64,000 nt of DNA from contig NZ_CP141590.1 of assembly GCF_035581365.1 (NCBI RefSeq), positions 1,054,001 through 1,118,000 on the forward strand, given 5' to 3'. Shown here piece after piece: positions 1 to 9,533 of this stretch. Numbering within the stretch: position 1 is the stretch's first letter; every line of letters starts with the position of its first letter. The stretch comes from Tsuneonella sp. CC-YZS046. GTDB taxonomy: Bacteria; Pseudomonadota; Alphaproteobacteria; Sphingomonadales; Sphingomonadaceae. The translations under genes were made by a program, and so were the position numbers. The notes under the pieces were generated by a model that saw only the letters and a list, made by a program, of their open reading frames with translations, was not told where the DNA came from and searched no databases.

Positions 1-413
1 ATATCATCGAAGGCTGGAATGTGGCCGAGCTGGACGGAATGGCCCTGCCGCCCTGCCACAAGACCTATCAATTCCATGTGGCCGGAAGCCGTCTCAACGG
101 ATTGCTCTATCAGCGCAGCTGCGACGTGGCGCTGGGATTGCCGTTCAACTTGTGGGGCGCGGCCCTGCTGGTCCGAATGCTGGCCCAGCAGAGCGGGCTG
201 GAGCCGGGCGAGCTTGTCTGGATGGGCGGCGATGTCCACCTCTATCTGAATCATGCGGCTTTGGTGGAAGAGCAGCTTTCACGCACCCCTTCGGGCGATC
301 CACGGATGGAGATACTGCGTTTGCCCGAATCGATCTTCGCCTACCGGATCGAGGATTTTCAGGTCAGCGGGTATGAGCCGCAGACCCATATTCCGGCGCC
401 CGTGGCGGTTTGA
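1..413 (+). CDS. thyA: Thymidylate synthase, C-terminal part (5' end outside window)
   Basis: The enzyme methylates dUMP to dTMP with methylene-tetrahydrofolate in the cytoplasm. The open frame enters from the left edge (first full codon at base 3) and stops at 411-413, giving about 137 residues, roughly the C-terminal half of the usual 264. The catalytic PPCH cysteine motif is present, followed by the YQRSCDVALGLPFN segment that binds phosphate and dUMP, and by GGDVHLYLNH, which matches the ThyA nucleotide-binding histidine/tyrosine region. The upstream half and promoter lie outside the window. The assignment is secure; only the start is unknown. The next gene converges on it with 6 bases between the stops. 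Confidence 0.95.
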   Translation, partial: IIEGWNVAELDGMALPPCHKTYQFHVAGSRLNGLLYQRSCDVALGLPFNLWGAALLVRMLAQQSGLEPGELVWMGGDVHLYLNHAALVEEQLSRTPSGDPRMEILRLPESIFAYRIEDFQVSGYEPQTHIPAPVAV

Positions 414-419
414 CCCGGT

Positions 420-881
420 TCAGCGCACGATTGCGCTGTAGGCTATCCTGCCGCTGCCGCGCGCGGCAGCCTGTGCGGGAATGCGCCACCTGACATGAGT
501 CACGTCTTCGGGCGTGGCGAGGCGGGCGCCTTCCGGATCACGGATGGTGAGCGCGCCCAAACGTCCCCAGTTCCGGCCGCCGTCGACGGAGATTTCCTCC
601 ATCCCGTTGCTGCTGCGCTCATAGGAAAGCGCCTTGGGAACCGGGCTGGTCAGGGTGAAGCCGCCCGGCTTGGCGGGCGAGCGCCAATCGAGCACCAGCA
701 CCACGCGGTCGCCCGGCGACATCTTGCCCGCCGGCTCCAGCAGGCGCACCGGGCGCAAGCCTGGAACATGGGATTTCTCGACATAGACCGCATGGGCAGG
801 ACGCCAGATCAATTCGGCCTGGGCCGGATGGATGGCTGCGCCAAGGCATAGCGCAAAGGCGGCGAACAAGATCGGACGCAT
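420..881 (-). CDS. Exported protein of unknown function
   Basis: A 153-residue protein. Residues 1-22 form a typical Sec signal peptide ending in HPAQA, so the mature protein should be periplasmic or secreted. The mature part is beta-rich by eye, with phrases such as GDRVVLVLDWRSPAKPGGFTLTSPVPKAL and an EEISVDGGRNWGRLGAL segment that resembles immunoglobulin-like or DUF11-like surface domains, but no family can be named with confidence. It converges with thyA and stands alone. No catalytic motif is visible. Function unknown. Confidence 0.75.
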   Translation of the reverse strand: MRPILFAAFALCLGAAIHPAQAELIWRPAHAVYVEKSHVPGLRPVRLLEPAGKMSPGDRVVLVLDWRSPAKPGGFTLTSPVPKALSYERSSNGMEEISVDGGRNWGRLGALTIRDPEGARLATPEDVTHVRWRIPAQAAARGSGRIAYSAIVR

Positions 882-1084
882 GCAATTCCCCCCGTCCGCT
901 CCCTTGCCGGACAGGCCGAGGCAATAGGCCGCAAAGCGCCAAGATATGGTTAACGATGCGGGTGAGGCGGGGCGTTTCGAGCGGTTCGGCGATTTGATTG
1001 CGCGCCGGTATTGAGAGGCGGTTGACAGCCGTGATGGGCTGCCCTAGTGGCGCGGCTCCCCAAGGGACGCACGCCCAGGAATAC

Positions 1085-1161
<77 letters not shown>

Positions 1162-1204
1162 TTGGGGAATTTCCGCGGTTCTGGGGTTGGTTCGGACGTC
1201 TCCC

Positions 1205-1420
1205 TCAACGCCAGCGGCCCGTCTCCATCCAGATCAGAAACCGCCGCAGCGGAAGCAGCCAGATCGTTCCCAGCACGATGTAGATCACCGTCTGCACCAG
1301 CACGGGCAGCCCTCCGATCGGGCCGGCTGCCCTGGATACCAGCAGGGCATAAATCGCGAGCGCCCCGAGTAGCCCGAGAATCCCGACCGGAATACGCCAG
1401 GTAGGGTCCTTACGCATCAT
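1205..1420 (-). CDS. DUF2842 small inner-membrane protein
   Basis: A 71-residue hydrophobic protein with two membrane helices, at about residues 10-30 and 38-58, and basic ends (N-terminal MMRKDPTWR, C-terminal RRFLIWMETGRWR). Size and pattern fit DUF2842, a family confined mainly to Alphaproteobacteria. No biochemical role is known. The start codon overlaps the stop of the upstream folate gene by four bases, so the two are translationally coupled. The family call is from recollection of its signature. Confidence 0.75.
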   Translation of the reverse strand: MMRKDPTWRIPVGILGLLGALAIYALLVSRAAGPIGGLPVLVQTVIYIVLGTIWLLPLRRFLIWMETGRWR

Positions 1421-1989
1421 AAAGCTCCAAAAAGGCGGGTCGGTGTGATGACGGCCGCAAGCGGGCGATCATGCGGTTCGACCGGCAGGCTGTCCAGCAG
1501 CTGGCAATCCCATGCCAGCCCTATTGCGATCGTATCGGGATGGGCGGCGAGCCAGCGGTCGTAATGTCCGCCCCCCTGGCCCAGCCGCTGGCCATCGGCC
1601 GTGAAGCCCAGCAGCGGCACGAAAACCGTATCGGGCACAAGTCGCCTGGCGTCTCCGGCAGGCTGAAGAATCCCGTAAGGCCCCATTTCGAGATCGGTGT
1701 CGCCGAACGGATCGGTCCATGCCCTGAATTCCATTCCGCTCTCCCGGTCGGCAAACCAGGGCAGGGCGATGTCGTGACCCGCTTCGAGGAAGAAGCGCGC
1801 ATAGGCCGAAGCCGGCGCCTCGAAGGAATTGGAGCGATAGACGCCTATCGTGGCCCGGGCAGGCAGATGGTCCATCACCAGCCGGGGCGGGCGCATGAAC
1901 ATCAGTCCACGCATGTTGTCCGGCAGGGCTTCGGCATATTCCCGCCGCAAACGGCGCAATCGGCTGCGTAGTTCCTGCTTGGAATCCAT
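1417..1989 (-). CDS. ygfA: 5-formyltetrahydrofolate cyclo-ligase
   Basis: This ATP-dependent enzyme converts 5-formyl-THF to 5,10-methenyl-THF and returns stored folate to the one-carbon pool. The 190 residues match the family length. The N-terminal helix is basic (KQELRSRLRRLRREYAE) and the diagnostic nucleotide-binding motif LGQGGGHYDRWLA lies near residues 136-148, preceded by PLLGFTADGQR. It follows zapA and the candidate 6S RNA on the same strand, the arrangement long known from E. coli zapA-ssrS-ygfA. The DUF2842 gene overlaps its end. Confidence 0.93.
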   Translation of the reverse strand: MDSKQELRSRLRRLRREYAEALPDNMRGLMFMRPPRLVMDHLPARATIGVYRSNSFEAPASAYARFFLEAGHDIALPWFADRESGMEFRAWTDPFGDTDLEMGPYGILQPAGDARRLVPDTVFVPLLGFTADGQRLGQGGGHYDRWLAAHPDTIAIGLAWDCQLLDSLPVEPHDRPLAAVITPTRLFGAL

Positions 1990-1999
1990 ATTTCACCGA

Positions 2000-2200
2000 T
2001 GGGCCGGTCCAGGCCGGCAAAAGAGGGTGACGGGACCACCATGGGCCGGTGCCGGGAAATCCTCTGACGCCAAAACGTCAGGTGGGAGCCATATGTGCCG
2101 AATCCCAATGCGAAAAAGTGACCCGGCCAGGGACAGCCCCCTTGGATTGCTTATAGCCTCAGGGATGTTCAAGCGGCGCGTACCGGGCAGTACCCGTCAT
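2000..2200 (-). ncRNA. ssrS: Candidate 6S RNA
   Basis: The 219 bases between zapA and ygfA have no plausible gene but are rich in pairing segments. Read on the minus strand, a stretch near 2150-2165 (CCCTGAGGCTATAAGC) resembles the conserved 5' bubble strand of 6S RNA (CCCUGAGCCGAUA in E. coli), and a 6-bp hairpin CTGACG/CGTCAG lies near 2070. 6S RNA sits at exactly this place in many Proteobacteria. The ends given are approximate, since I could not fold the RNA or run a covariance model. It could be only an untranslated region. Confidence 0.45.
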
Positions 2201-2208
2201 GGGTCTAC

Positions 2209-2541
2209 TTAGGGAGTGCCCGGCATCGTCTCAAGCTGTTCCGCAAGATTTTCGATGCGGTCGGCGATCCGTTCCAGCAAAGGCGCCAGATCCTCGCTCG
2301 GATCGGCAGGTGGTGCGGCAGCTTCGGAAGCGGAGGAGGCAGCGCGCGCTTCATGCAATTCGTCGGCCAGCAGCAGGCTCGCGAAAAGAAGCTGCCTGGC
2401 CTCGTTCTGCCCGACGGCATTGCCCATCCCGGAAAGCTTTTCCGCGATCATCTGTCCGAGCCGGGTGACATGGCTTTCCTCGCCTTCGGCACAAGCGACG
2501 GTGTAGTGGCGGCCGCCAATCGCCAGCGTGACATTGCTCAT
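2209..2541 (-). CDS. zapA: Cell division protein ZapA
   Basis: ZapA binds and bundles FtsZ filaments at the division ring. The 110 residues begin with the typical beta-strand segment NVTLAIGGRHYTVACAEGEE, then HVTRLGQMIAEKL and a long helix (LLFASLLLADELHEAR) that ends in the coiled coil ERIADRIENLAEQLE. Length and order fit the family. The C-terminal part has an Ala/Pro-rich insert near residues 67-82. The gene starts within the last four bases of a small coiled-coil gene upstream and precedes the candidate 6S RNA. Confidence 0.9.
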   Translation of the reverse strand: MSNVTLAIGGRHYTVACAEGEESHVTRLGQMIAEKLSGMGNAVGQNEARQLLFASLLLADELHEARAASSASEAAAPPADPSEDLAPLLERIADRIENLAEQLETMPGTP

Positions 2542-2750
2542 TTTTCGAGGGCTCCGATCAGGGCGTCCAATTCGGCAAGAGAGGCTCTCACGCTTTGCCG
2601 CAGCGCCTCATGGCGGATCAGGAGGCCTTCGTCGGGTTCGACGAGATCGGGTTCCGGTGCGTGCCGTTCTGTATCGCCTGCAGCGCTTTCTATGCGCGCC
2701 AAAGCGGACTCTATGCGCCTCACGGCGATGTCGATGCGGTCCCGAGACAT
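2538..2750 (-). CDS. Small coiled-coil protein coupled to zapA
   Basis: A 70-residue acidic helical protein. I chose the ATG at 2748-2750 because the longer frame upstream is the antisense of other sequence and shows no coding character. Heptad-like spacing is seen in IDIAVRRIESALARIESA and again in RQSVRASLAELDALIGALE. Its stop overlaps the zapA start (ATGA), so the two proteins are probably made together. A helper in divisome assembly is a reasonable guess from context only; no family is recognised. Confidence 0.65.
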   Translation of the reverse strand: MSRDRIDIAVRRIESALARIESAAGDTERHAPEPDLVEPDEGLLIRHEALRQSVRASLAELDALIGALEK

Positions 2751-2946
2751 GCGGTTTGTTAGCGTAAAGGCGGGCTGCCGCAAAGATTTGCACGCCGGAG
2801 CGGCAAACAAATCTGAGGAAAATCGTTGCGCATCTGCGAAAGCGCTGCGCTTGACGGCAGGCGGCGCGTCCGCAAAGGAAACCGCGCGCCGAATCGGCCC
2901 CCGATGATCGTTTTTCGCACGGCGCCTTCGCAGGAGCAGAATTCGC

Positions 2947-4920
2947 ATGAGCCTCGATCCGTCCCGCCTGGCGCCTATGGCCAATGCCATCCGCGCTCTG
3001 TCGATGGACGCGGTGCAGGCCGCCAATAGCGGCCACCCTGGCATGCCGATGGGCATGGCCGATGTAGCCACCGTGCTTTACTCGCGTTTCCTCAAGTTCG
3101 ATCCTGCGGCCCCCAAATGGCCGGATCGCGACCGTTTCGTGCTGTCGGCCGGTCATGGCTCGATGCTGATCTATTCGCTGCTGCACCTCACCGGCTATGC
3201 GAACCCGACGATGGAAGAGATCCGCAACTTCCGTCAGTTGACCAGCCCTTGCGCCGGCCATCCGGAGAACTTCCTGCTGCCGGGCGTCGAATGCACGACC
3301 GGCCCGTTGGGGCAGGGCCTGGCGATGGCGGTGGGCATGGCGCTCGCCGAACGGCACCTCAACGCCAGCTTCGGGGACGATCTGGTCGATCATCGTACCT
3401 GGGTGGTCGCCGGCGACGGCTGCCTGATGGAGGGGGTGAACCATGAGGCGATCGGCCTCGCCGGGCATCTCAAGCTGGGCCGCATGGTCGTGCTGTGGGA
3501 CGATAATCGTATCACCATCGATGGCGGTACCGATCTTTCCACCAGCGAAGATGTGTCGGCCCGCTTCCGCGCTGCCGGATGGCATACCGAATCCTGCGAC
3601 GGCCACGATTTCGCCGACATCGAGCGCGCGATTGCCGCTGCCGTGGCCGATGGGCGTCCGTCGCTTGTCGCCTGCCGCACGATCATTGGCAAGGGCGCGC
3701 CCAACAAGCAGGGCAGCCATAATGTGCATGGCTCGCCGCTTGGCGGGGATGAAATTGCGGCCACGCGCGAAGCCCTGGGCTGGACCGCCGCTCCCTTCGA
3801 GGTTCCGGGCGATGTGCTGGCCGACTGGCGCTCGCTTGGCGCGAAAGGTGCTTCCGCCCGCAGCGAATGGGAAGGGCGGCTTGCCGCCGATGCTCGCGGC
3901 GCCGAGCTTTCGCGGCGCATGAATGGCGATCTGCCTGCCGGGGATGCCGTCCAACAGGGGCTGCAGGCGCTGTTTGCCGAACCGCAGACTGTTGCGACCC
4001 GCAAGGCCAGCGAACTGGTGCTCGAAGTGCTGACTCTGCTGATTCCCGAAATGGTAGGGGGATCGGCGGATCTCACTGGCTCGAACAATACCAAGACCAA
4101 GGCGACCGGCCCGCTTTCCGCTGGCGATTATTCCGGCCGCTATCTCTATTACGGCATTCGCGAATTCGGGATGGCCGCTGCGATGAACGGCATGGCTCTG
4201 CACGGCGGAGTCATTCCCTATGGCGGCACCTTCCTGGTGTTTTCGGACTATTGCCGCAATGCGATCCGTCTCTCGGCCTTGCAGCATGCACGCGTGATCT
4301 ACGTTCTGACGCATGACAGCATCGGCCTCGGCGAAGATGGGCCAACTCACCAGCCGGTCGAGCATGTCATGTCGCTGCGGATGATTCCCAATCTGGAGGT
4401 GTTTCGCCCCTGCGACCTCGTTGAAACGGGCGAATGCTGGGAGCTTGCGCTGCAGAGCGGCGACAAGCCTTCGGTGCTGGCCTTGACCCGCCAGAACCTG
4501 CCGCAGTTGCGTCAGGGCGGTGAGAATCTGAGCGCGAAAGGCGGCTATCGGCTGAAGGGTGCGTCTGCTCCGCGCAAGGTCGTGATTGTTGCCACCGGCT
4601 CGGAAGTCGAACTCGCTGTGAATGTGCGGGAGGCGCTGGAGGCGGAAGGCATTGGCGTGGATGTGGTATCCATGCCGTCCATGTCGCGCTTCCTCGCTCA
4701 GGATGACGCCTATCGCGCCGATCTGCTGCCCGGGGATGTGCTCAAGGTCTCGATAGAGGCCGGCGTCACTCTGGGGTGGGAACGGATCGTCGGAAGCGAT
4801 GGTCTGACCGTCGGAATCGACAGGTTCGGGGCTTCCGCTCCGGCCGGCGATCTGTTCAAGCACTTCGGCTTCACCGTCGAAGCGATTGTTCCGCAAATCA
4901 AAGCTAAACTAGCCAGCTAG
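2947..4920 (+). CDS. tkt: Transketolase
   Basis: A thiamine-diphosphate enzyme that moves two-carbon units between sugar phosphates in the pentose phosphate and (where present) Calvin routes. The 657 residues match the family. The N-terminal [17 protein letters not shown], the TPP-binding [16 protein letters not shown] near residue 150-165, the substrate loop HNVHGSPLG and the pyrimidine domain ([17 protein letters not shown]) are all visible, as is the C-terminal [10 protein letters not shown]. The start has a good AGGAG site nine bases upstream. It opens the glycolytic gene run and is separated from gap by 14 bases. Confidence 0.97.
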   Translation: MSLDPSRLAPMANAIRALSMDAVQAANSGHPGMPMGMADVATVLYSRFLKFDPAAPKWPDRDRFVLSAGHGSMLIYSLLHLTGYANPTMEEIRNFRQLTSPCAGHPENFLLPGVECTTGPLGQGLAMAVGMALAERHLNASFGDDLVDHRTWVVAGDGCLMEGVNHEAIGLAGHLKLGRMVVLWDDNRITIDGGTDLSTSEDVSARFRAAGWHTESCDGHDFADIERAIAAAVADGRPSLVACRTIIGKGAPNKQGSHNVHGSPLGGDEIAATREALGWTAAPFEVPGDVLADWRSLGAKGASARSEWEGRLAADARGAELSRRMNGDLPAGDAVQQGLQALFAEPQTVATRKASELVLEVLTLLIPEMVGGSADLTGSNNTKTKATGPLSAGDYSGRYLYYGIREFGMAAAMNGMALHGGVIPYGGTFLVFSDYCRNAIRLSALQHARVIYVLTHDSIGLGEDGPTHQPVEHVMSLRMIPNLEVFRPCDLVETGECWELALQSGDKPSVLALTRQNLPQLRQGGENLSAKGGYRLKGASAPRKVVIVATGSEVELAVNVREALEAEGIGVDVVSMPSMSRFLAQDDAYRADLLPGDVLKVSIEAGVTLGWERIVGSDGLTVGIDRFGASAPAGDLFKHFGFTVEAIVPQIKAKLAS

Positions 4921-4934
4921 CAGGAGTTCTTCAT

Positions 4935-5942
4935 ATGGCGACCAAGGTTGCGATCAATGGTTTCGGACGTATCGGGCGGCTTGTCGCCAGGGCTATCCTG
5001 GAACGGCCCGATTGTGGACTGGAGCTGGTTTCGATCAACGATCTCGCTGATGCGAAATCCAACGCCCTGCTGTTCAAGTATGATTCAACTCATGGGCGGT
5101 TTCCCGCCGAAGTAACGTCGGATGGCGACAGCATGACGGTGGGCGGCAAGAAAATCGTCGTCACGAAGGAACGCGATCCGGGCAAGCTGCCGCACAAGGC
5201 GATGGGCATCGATATTGCGCTCGAATGCACCGGGTTTTTCCAGTCGAAGGATGCGGCCAGCCCTCATCTCGAAGCCGGGGCGAAGCGCGTGCTGATTTCC
5301 GCGCCGGCCAATGGCGTCGACAAGACCATCGTGTTCGGCGTCAATCAGGACACTCTGACGGCCGACGATATCGTCGTTTCGAATGCCAGCTGCACCACCA
5401 ACTGCCTCGCCCCCGTGGCCAAGGTTCTGCATGAGGCGGTGGGCATCGAGCGTGGCTTCATGACCACGATCCACAGCTATACCAACGACCAGCGGATGCT
5501 GGATCAGATGCATTCCGACCTGCGTCGTGCTCGCGCCGGTGCGACCAACATGATCCCGACCACGACGGGCGCTGCTCGCGCTGTCGGTCTGGTATTGCCG
5601 GAACTCAACGGCAAGCTGGACGGCAGCTCGGTTCGCGTGCCCACGCCGAACGTCAGCCTCATCGATCTGGTCTTCACGCCTTCGCGGAATACGTCGAAGG
5701 AGGAACTCAACGCCGCCCTGAAGGCTGCGGCTGAAGGCGCCATGAAGGGCATTCTGGATTATACGGATGAGCCGCTGGTCTCGTCAGACTTCAACCATTA
5801 CCCGGCCAGCTCGACCGTCGACAGCCTGGAAACCGCTGTCCTCGAAGGGCAACTGGCGCGCGTTGTCAGCTGGTACGACAATGAATGGGGCTTCTCCAAC
5901 CGCATGCTGGATACGGCAGGAGTGATGGCGAGCTTCCTTTGA
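4935..5942 (+). CDS. gap: Glyceraldehyde-3-phosphate dehydrogenase, type I
   Basis: It oxidises and phosphorylates glyceraldehyde-3-phosphate with NAD. The 335 residues show the Rossmann motif INGFGRIGR at the N-terminus, the catalytic cysteine in [13 protein letters not shown] (Cys153) and the usual C-terminal [15 protein letters not shown]. An AGGAG site lies just before the ATG. It sits between tkt and a MOSC-domain gene whose ATG begins two bases after the stop codon, so the group is almost certainly one transcript. Confidence 0.97.
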   Translation: MATKVAINGFGRIGRLVARAILERPDCGLELVSINDLADAKSNALLFKYDSTHGRFPAEVTSDGDSMTVGGKKIVVTKERDPGKLPHKAMGIDIALECTGFFQSKDAASPHLEAGAKRVLISAPANGVDKTIVFGVNQDTLTADDIVVSNASCTTNCLAPVAKVLHEAVGIERGFMTTIHSYTNDQRMLDQMHSDLRRARAGATNMIPTTTGAARAVGLVLPELNGKLDGSSVRVPTPNVSLIDLVFTPSRNTSKEELNAALKAAAEGAMKGILDYTDEPLVSSDFNHYPASSTVDSLETAVLEGQLARVVSWYDNEWGFSNRMLDTAGVMASFL

Positions 5943-5943
5943 A

Positions 5944-6414
5944 ATGTCCGGGCGCCTTGCCGGAATAGCACGGCATGCCCGCCCACGCGGCGAAATCGAA
6001 ACCCTGCAAACAGTTTCGGTAAGTCGCATGGGTGGAGTTGCCGGCGATTTTCGTGGGGCCATCCGTCCCGGCAAGAGCGCCCGCCGTCAGGTTTCACTGA
6101 TCGAGGCGGAAAGCTGGGGTGCGGCCATTGCCGATCTCGGCTTGATGGATGGGACGGCGCTGCCATGGTATGCACGCCGGGCCAATCTGCTGATCGAAGG
6201 GCTGCGCTTGCCGCGCGAGCCGGGTAAGGTGATCGCAATCGGCAATGCGCTTCGGATCGAAGTAACCTGCGAATGCGATCCTTGCAGCCGTATGGAAGAG
6301 ATTGTCCCGGGTTTGAAGGCGGCCCTGATGCCGGATTGGCGGGGCGGCGTGCTGGGCCGGGTGCTGGATGATGGCGAGATTGCCATCGGCGATGAAGTGA
6401 GGATCGAGGAATGA
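5944..6414 (+). CDS. MOSC domain protein
   Basis: A 156-residue protein with the features of a MOSC (molybdenum cofactor sulfurase C-terminal) domain. These are an early [13 protein letters not shown] segment, a middle [12 protein letters not shown], the conserved cysteine region [19 protein letters not shown] near residues 110-128, and the closing [30 protein letters not shown] proteins act in metal-sulfur chemistry or as molybdopterin-dependent oxidoreductase partners; the substrate here is unknown. It lies between gap and pgk with essentially no spacing and overlaps pgk by four bases, so it is co-translated with glycolytic enzymes. Confidence 0.85.
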   Translation: MSGRLAGIARHARPRGEIETLQTVSVSRMGGVAGDFRGAIRPGKSARRQVSLIEAESWGAAIADLGLMDGTALPWYARRANLLIEGLRLPREPGKVIAIGNALRIEVTCECDPCSRMEEIVPGLKAALMPDWRGGVLGRVLDDGEIAIGDEVRIEE

Positions 6415-7610
6415 GCGGTTTTCGCACTCTGGATGATATTGGTGACGTGAGCGGCAAGGTCGTTCTGGTTCGCGTGGACCTGAACCTTCCGATGCAGGAG
6501 GGCCATGTCACCGATACGACCCGGGTGAAGGCTTCCGCCCCCACTATCCTCGAACTGGCGGATGCGGGCGCTAAGGTGCTCCTGCTGGCTCATTTCGGCC
6601 GCCCCAAGGGCGCGCGTCACTCGACCATGTCGCTGAGCCTCGTGCAGGGTGCGGTGGAGCATGTGCTGGGGCGCGAAGTCATGTTCATTCCCGAGGTTTC
6701 AGGGCCTGTTGCCGCTCAGGCCATCGGCATCCTACGTCCGGGCGATATCGGAATGCTGGAAAATACCCGCTTCTGGCCGGGCGAGGAAAAGAACGATCCG
6801 GAATTCGCAAAGGCGATCGCCGCGAATGCCGACATCTACGTGAACGATGCCTTTTCCGCAGCCCATCGTGCCCATGCCACGACCGAGGGCTTGGCGCGCA
6901 TTCTGCCAGCCTATGCGGGGCGTTCCATGCAGGCGGAACTGGAAGCGTTGGAGAAGGCGCTCGGCAACCCACGGAAGCCCGTGGCGGCAGTGGTTGGCGG
7001 CGCCAAGGTTTCGACCAAGCTGGCCGTGCTCAAGCACCTCGTCGGCAAGGTGGGTCACCTTATCATCGGCGGCGGGATGGCCAACACGTTCCTCGCCGCA
7101 CGCGGGGTCGCTGTCGGCAAGTCGCTGTGCGAGCATGAACTGACCGGCACGGCCGAAGAGATCATGGAAACTGCCGACAAGGCGGGCTGCACGGTGCATT
7201 TGCCCTATGACGTGGCGGTTGCGCGTGAATTTGCGGCCAATCCCGCGTCGTTGCGGATTTGCAATGTCCATGAAGTCGGTGCCGACGAGATGATCCTGGA
7301 CGTCGGACCGCAAGCTGTTGAGGCGCTGGGCGATGTGCTGAAGACCTGCCGCACGCTGGTCTGGAATGGCCCTTTGGGCGCGTTCGAGATCGAGCCGTTC
7401 GACGCTGCCACCGTGGCCCTCGCCAGGACTGCGGCCGCACTCAGCCGTGAAGGATCGCTGGTTTCGGTCGCCGGGGGCGGCGATACTGTTGCCGCGCTCA
7501 ATCATGCGGGTGTTGCCGCCGATTTCACATATGTCTCGACAGCAGGCGGAGCTTTCCTCGAATGGATGGAAGGCCGGGAACTGCCGGGCGTGGTGGCCCT
7601 GGTGAAGTGA
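6411..7610 (+). CDS. pgk: Phosphoglycerate kinase
   Basis: It transfers phosphate from 1,3-bisphosphoglycerate to ADP. The 399 residues match the family. The N-terminal substrate segment [12 protein letters not shown], the [11 protein letters not shown] motif, the hinge and nucleotide part [30 protein letters not shown], and the terminal [15 protein letters not shown] are all present. The start overlaps the MOSC gene (ATGA) and has GAGG upstream. The stop overlaps the GTG start of the VOC gene. Confidence 0.97.
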   Translation: MSGFRTLDDIGDVSGKVVLVRVDLNLPMQEGHVTDTTRVKASAPTILELADAGAKVLLLAHFGRPKGARHSTMSLSLVQGAVEHVLGREVMFIPEVSGPVAAQAIGILRPGDIGMLENTRFWPGEEKNDPEFAKAIAANADIYVNDAFSAAHRAHATTEGLARILPAYAGRSMQAELEALEKALGNPRKPVAAVVGGAKVSTKLAVLKHLVGKVGHLIIGGGMANTFLAARGVAVGKSLCEHELTGTAEEIMETADKAGCTVHLPYDVAVAREFAANPASLRICNVHEVGADEMILDVGPQAVEALGDVLKTCRTLVWNGPLGAFEIEPFDAATVALARTAAALSREGSLVSVAGGGDTVAALNHAGVAADFTYVSTAGGAFLEWMEGRELPGVVALVK

Positions 7611-8023
7611 TCTCGATCAAGGCCATCGACCATGTCGTGTTCCGCGCGAGAAACATGGAAGCGATGGTTCGTTTCTATGAAGATGTTCTGGGCGCCCGGA
7701 TCGAGCGTCAGGTCGAGGAGCTTGGCCTTGTGCAGCTTCGGGCCGGTGGTTGCCTGATCGATCTGGTCGATTGCGCCGGCAGGCTGGGGCAACGGGGCGG
7801 AGCGCCGCCAGGTGTAGAGGGGCGCAATATCGAACACGTATGCTTCCGGCTCGACCCGTGGAACGGAGAGGCTATACTTGCCTTTTTGGCTACGCATGGC
7901 ATTCCGGAGGCAGAAATCGCGCAACGTTATGGCGCGGAAGGCTACGGTCCCAGCATCTACCTTGCCGACCCGGAAGGCAACGTACTGGAGTTGAAGGGAC
8001 CATCCAGGGAATTGGATTCTTGA
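7607..8023 (+). CDS. Glyoxalase/VOC family protein
   Basis: A 138-residue single-domain vicinal-oxygen-chelate protein. I chose the GTG at 7607, which overlaps the pgk stop (GTGA) and directly precedes the family's opening strand ([25 protein letters not shown]). An earlier ATG lies inside pgk and would add unrelated residues. Two beta-alpha-beta-beta-beta modules are visible, with candidate metal ligands in AIDHVVF, NIEHVCF and the final GNVLELKG. The family includes glyoxalases, dioxygenases and resistance proteins, and the substrate cannot be deduced. Methylglyoxal disposal would fit the glycolytic neighbourhood but is only a guess. Confidence 0.85.
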   Translation: MISIKAIDHVVFRARNMEAMVRFYEDVLGARIERQVEELGLVQLRAGGCLIDLVDCAGRLGQRGGAPPGVEGRNIEHVCFRLDPWNGEAILAFLATHGIPEAEIAQRYGAEGYGPSIYLADPEGNVLELKGPSRELDS

Positions 8024-8134
8024 GGCAGAACGCCGTGGCCCGTCACGAGGGCTTAACGGATATGGTTGACTGTGTTGCGGCAGCCTGCGCCGCTGGCTAA
8101 GGCGCGCAAGACATACAGAAGGCAGGAAGGCACG

Positions 8135-9037
8135 ATGACTCATCAGGACATGTTGGCAAAGATTTCCAATGGGAACGGTTTTATCGCGGCTCTGGATCAG
8201 AGCGGCGGCTCTACTCCCAAGGCGCTGCGTGGATATGGGATCGAGGAAACCGCCTATTCCAATGACGAGGAAATGTTTGGTCTGATCCACCAGATGCGCA
8301 GCCGGATCATCACCTCGCCCGCTTTCACGGGCGACAAGGTGATCGGCGCGATCCTGTTCGAGAAGACCATGGATGGCGCTGTCGATGGAAAGCCCACTCC
8401 GCAGGCGCTGATCGAACGCGGTGTCGTGCCGTTCATCAAGATCGACAAGGGTCTGGAAGACGAGGCGAACGGCGTTCAGTTGATGAAGCCGATGCCCGAA
8501 CTCGACGCTCTGCTTACCCGCGCAAAGGCGCTTGGCGTGTTCGGTACCAAGGAGCGTTCGGTCATCAACTCGGCCAATCGCGAAGGCATTGCCGCTGTCG
8601 TCAAGCAACAGTTCGAGGTGGGCGCGCAGGTGACGGCCCACGGCCTGATGCCGATTCTCGAGCCGGAAGTGAACATCAAGAGCGAGACCCGCGCCGAGTG
8701 CGACCAGATCCTGCTCGAGGAAATCCTCAACAATCTCGATGCCTTGCCGGATGGACAGCAAGTGATGTTGAAGCTGAGCCTGCCGGTCAAGCCGGGCCTG
8801 TTCGATCCTTTGGTGGATCATCCGAAGGTGCTGCGCGTGGTTGCCCTTTCCGGCGGCTACAAGCGGCCCGAGGCCTGCGTGGAGCTTTCCCGGAACCGGG
8901 GCGTGATCGCTAGCTTCAGCCGCGCGCTGCTGGAAGATCTGCGTGCCCAGATGAGCGACGAGGAATTCGACGCCTCGCTGGCCGGTGCGATCGACGAAAT
9001 CTACAAGGCTTCGGTGGCGGCTCCGGCCGACGCCTGA
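8135..9037 (+). CDS. fda: Fructose-bisphosphate aldolase class I
   Basis: A Schiff-base aldolase that splits fructose-1,6-bisphosphate. The 300 residues, counted from the ATG at 8135 with an AGGAAGG site seven bases upstream, match the bacterial class I enzymes of about 300 residues. Visible landmarks are GFIAALDQSGGSTPKAL at residues 14-30, FIKIDKGLED, and LKLSLPVKPGLF. The 111 bases before it hold no gene but contain a hairpin (GGCAGC/GCTGGC), so it may have its own promoter besides read-through from pgk. Confidence 0.93.
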   Translation: MTHQDMLAKISNGNGFIAALDQSGGSTPKALRGYGIEETAYSNDEEMFGLIHQMRSRIITSPAFTGDKVIGAILFEKTMDGAVDGKPTPQALIERGVVPFIKIDKGLEDEANGVQLMKPMPELDALLTRAKALGVFGTKERSVINSANREGIAAVVKQQFEVGAQVTAHGLMPILEPEVNIKSETRAECDQILLEEILNNLDALPDGQQVMLKLSLPVKPGLFDPLVDHPKVLRVVALSGGYKRPEACVELSRNRGVIASFSRALLEDLRAQMSDEEFDASLAGAIDEIYKASVAAPADA

Positions 9038-9040
9038 TCT

Positions 9041-9454
9041 CTAAATTCCTCCCGCAAAACGAAATCCGAAGCGATAGTCTTCCGGAGATATGCTCCGGTC
9101 GGCCTTCGCTTCGGGATATACTTCCACCAGATCGAGCGCCCCGTCGGCGACCGTTATCGGCTCGCCCAGCGTGAGTTCTCGCGTTTCGCTCCGCGATCCG
9201 AGATCGATACGCACCTCTATGCGTATCCGCCCGGCCCAGACGCATTGCACCTTGGCCGGACATCGGCTGTCTTCCAGCAGCTTTAGCGGCGTGACCCGTG
9301 GCCCATCGACATAGACTGTTTCACCCAGTCCCGCTCTGGCAATGCCGTCCTGCCTGACCTTGTAGCTCACGCATCCAGCCATGAGCGGGATGGTCAACAA
9401 CAGGAACATGCTTGCGGGCAAAGCCCGCCGTTTCGACAAAGTGACAATAGCCAT
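9041..9454 (-). CDS. Lipoprotein of unknown function
   Basis: A 137-residue protein started at the ATG at 9452-9454. The longer frame would place 27 extra residues before an otherwise normal signal peptide. A lipoprotein signal (LLLTIPLMAGC) gives Cys28 as the lipid anchor. The mature part carries VQCVWAGRIRIEVRIDLGSRSETRELTLGEP, a segment seen in a group of small sphingomonad lipoproteins, and ends in DYRFGFRFAGGI. Two cysteines (RCPAKVQC) could form a disulfide. Function unknown. It converges with the aldolase gene with three bases between stops. Confidence 0.75.
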   Translation of the reverse strand: MAIVTLSKRRALPASMFLLLTIPLMAGCVSYKVRQDGIARAGLGETVYVDGPRVTPLKLLEDSRCPAKVQCVWAGRIRIEVRIDLGSRSETRELTLGEPITVADGALDLVEVYPEAKADRSISPEDYRFGFRFAGGI

Positions 9455-9533
9455 CGCTCCATCATGCCCGATGATCGGCGCCTGCTCCAGAGCGGACTTG
9501 GCGGCCTGGCAAAGGCAGGATAGGGCAAAGTCC

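Noticed and set aside
2608-4896. 762-residue minus-strand frame opposite tkt
   Set aside because: It is the antisense of a secure transketolase gene; low-complexity His/Arg/Gly composition and no domain. A GC-rich shadow.
7502-8821. 439-residue minus-strand frame opposite VOC/aldolase genes
   Set aside because: Antisense of two recognised genes, no motif.
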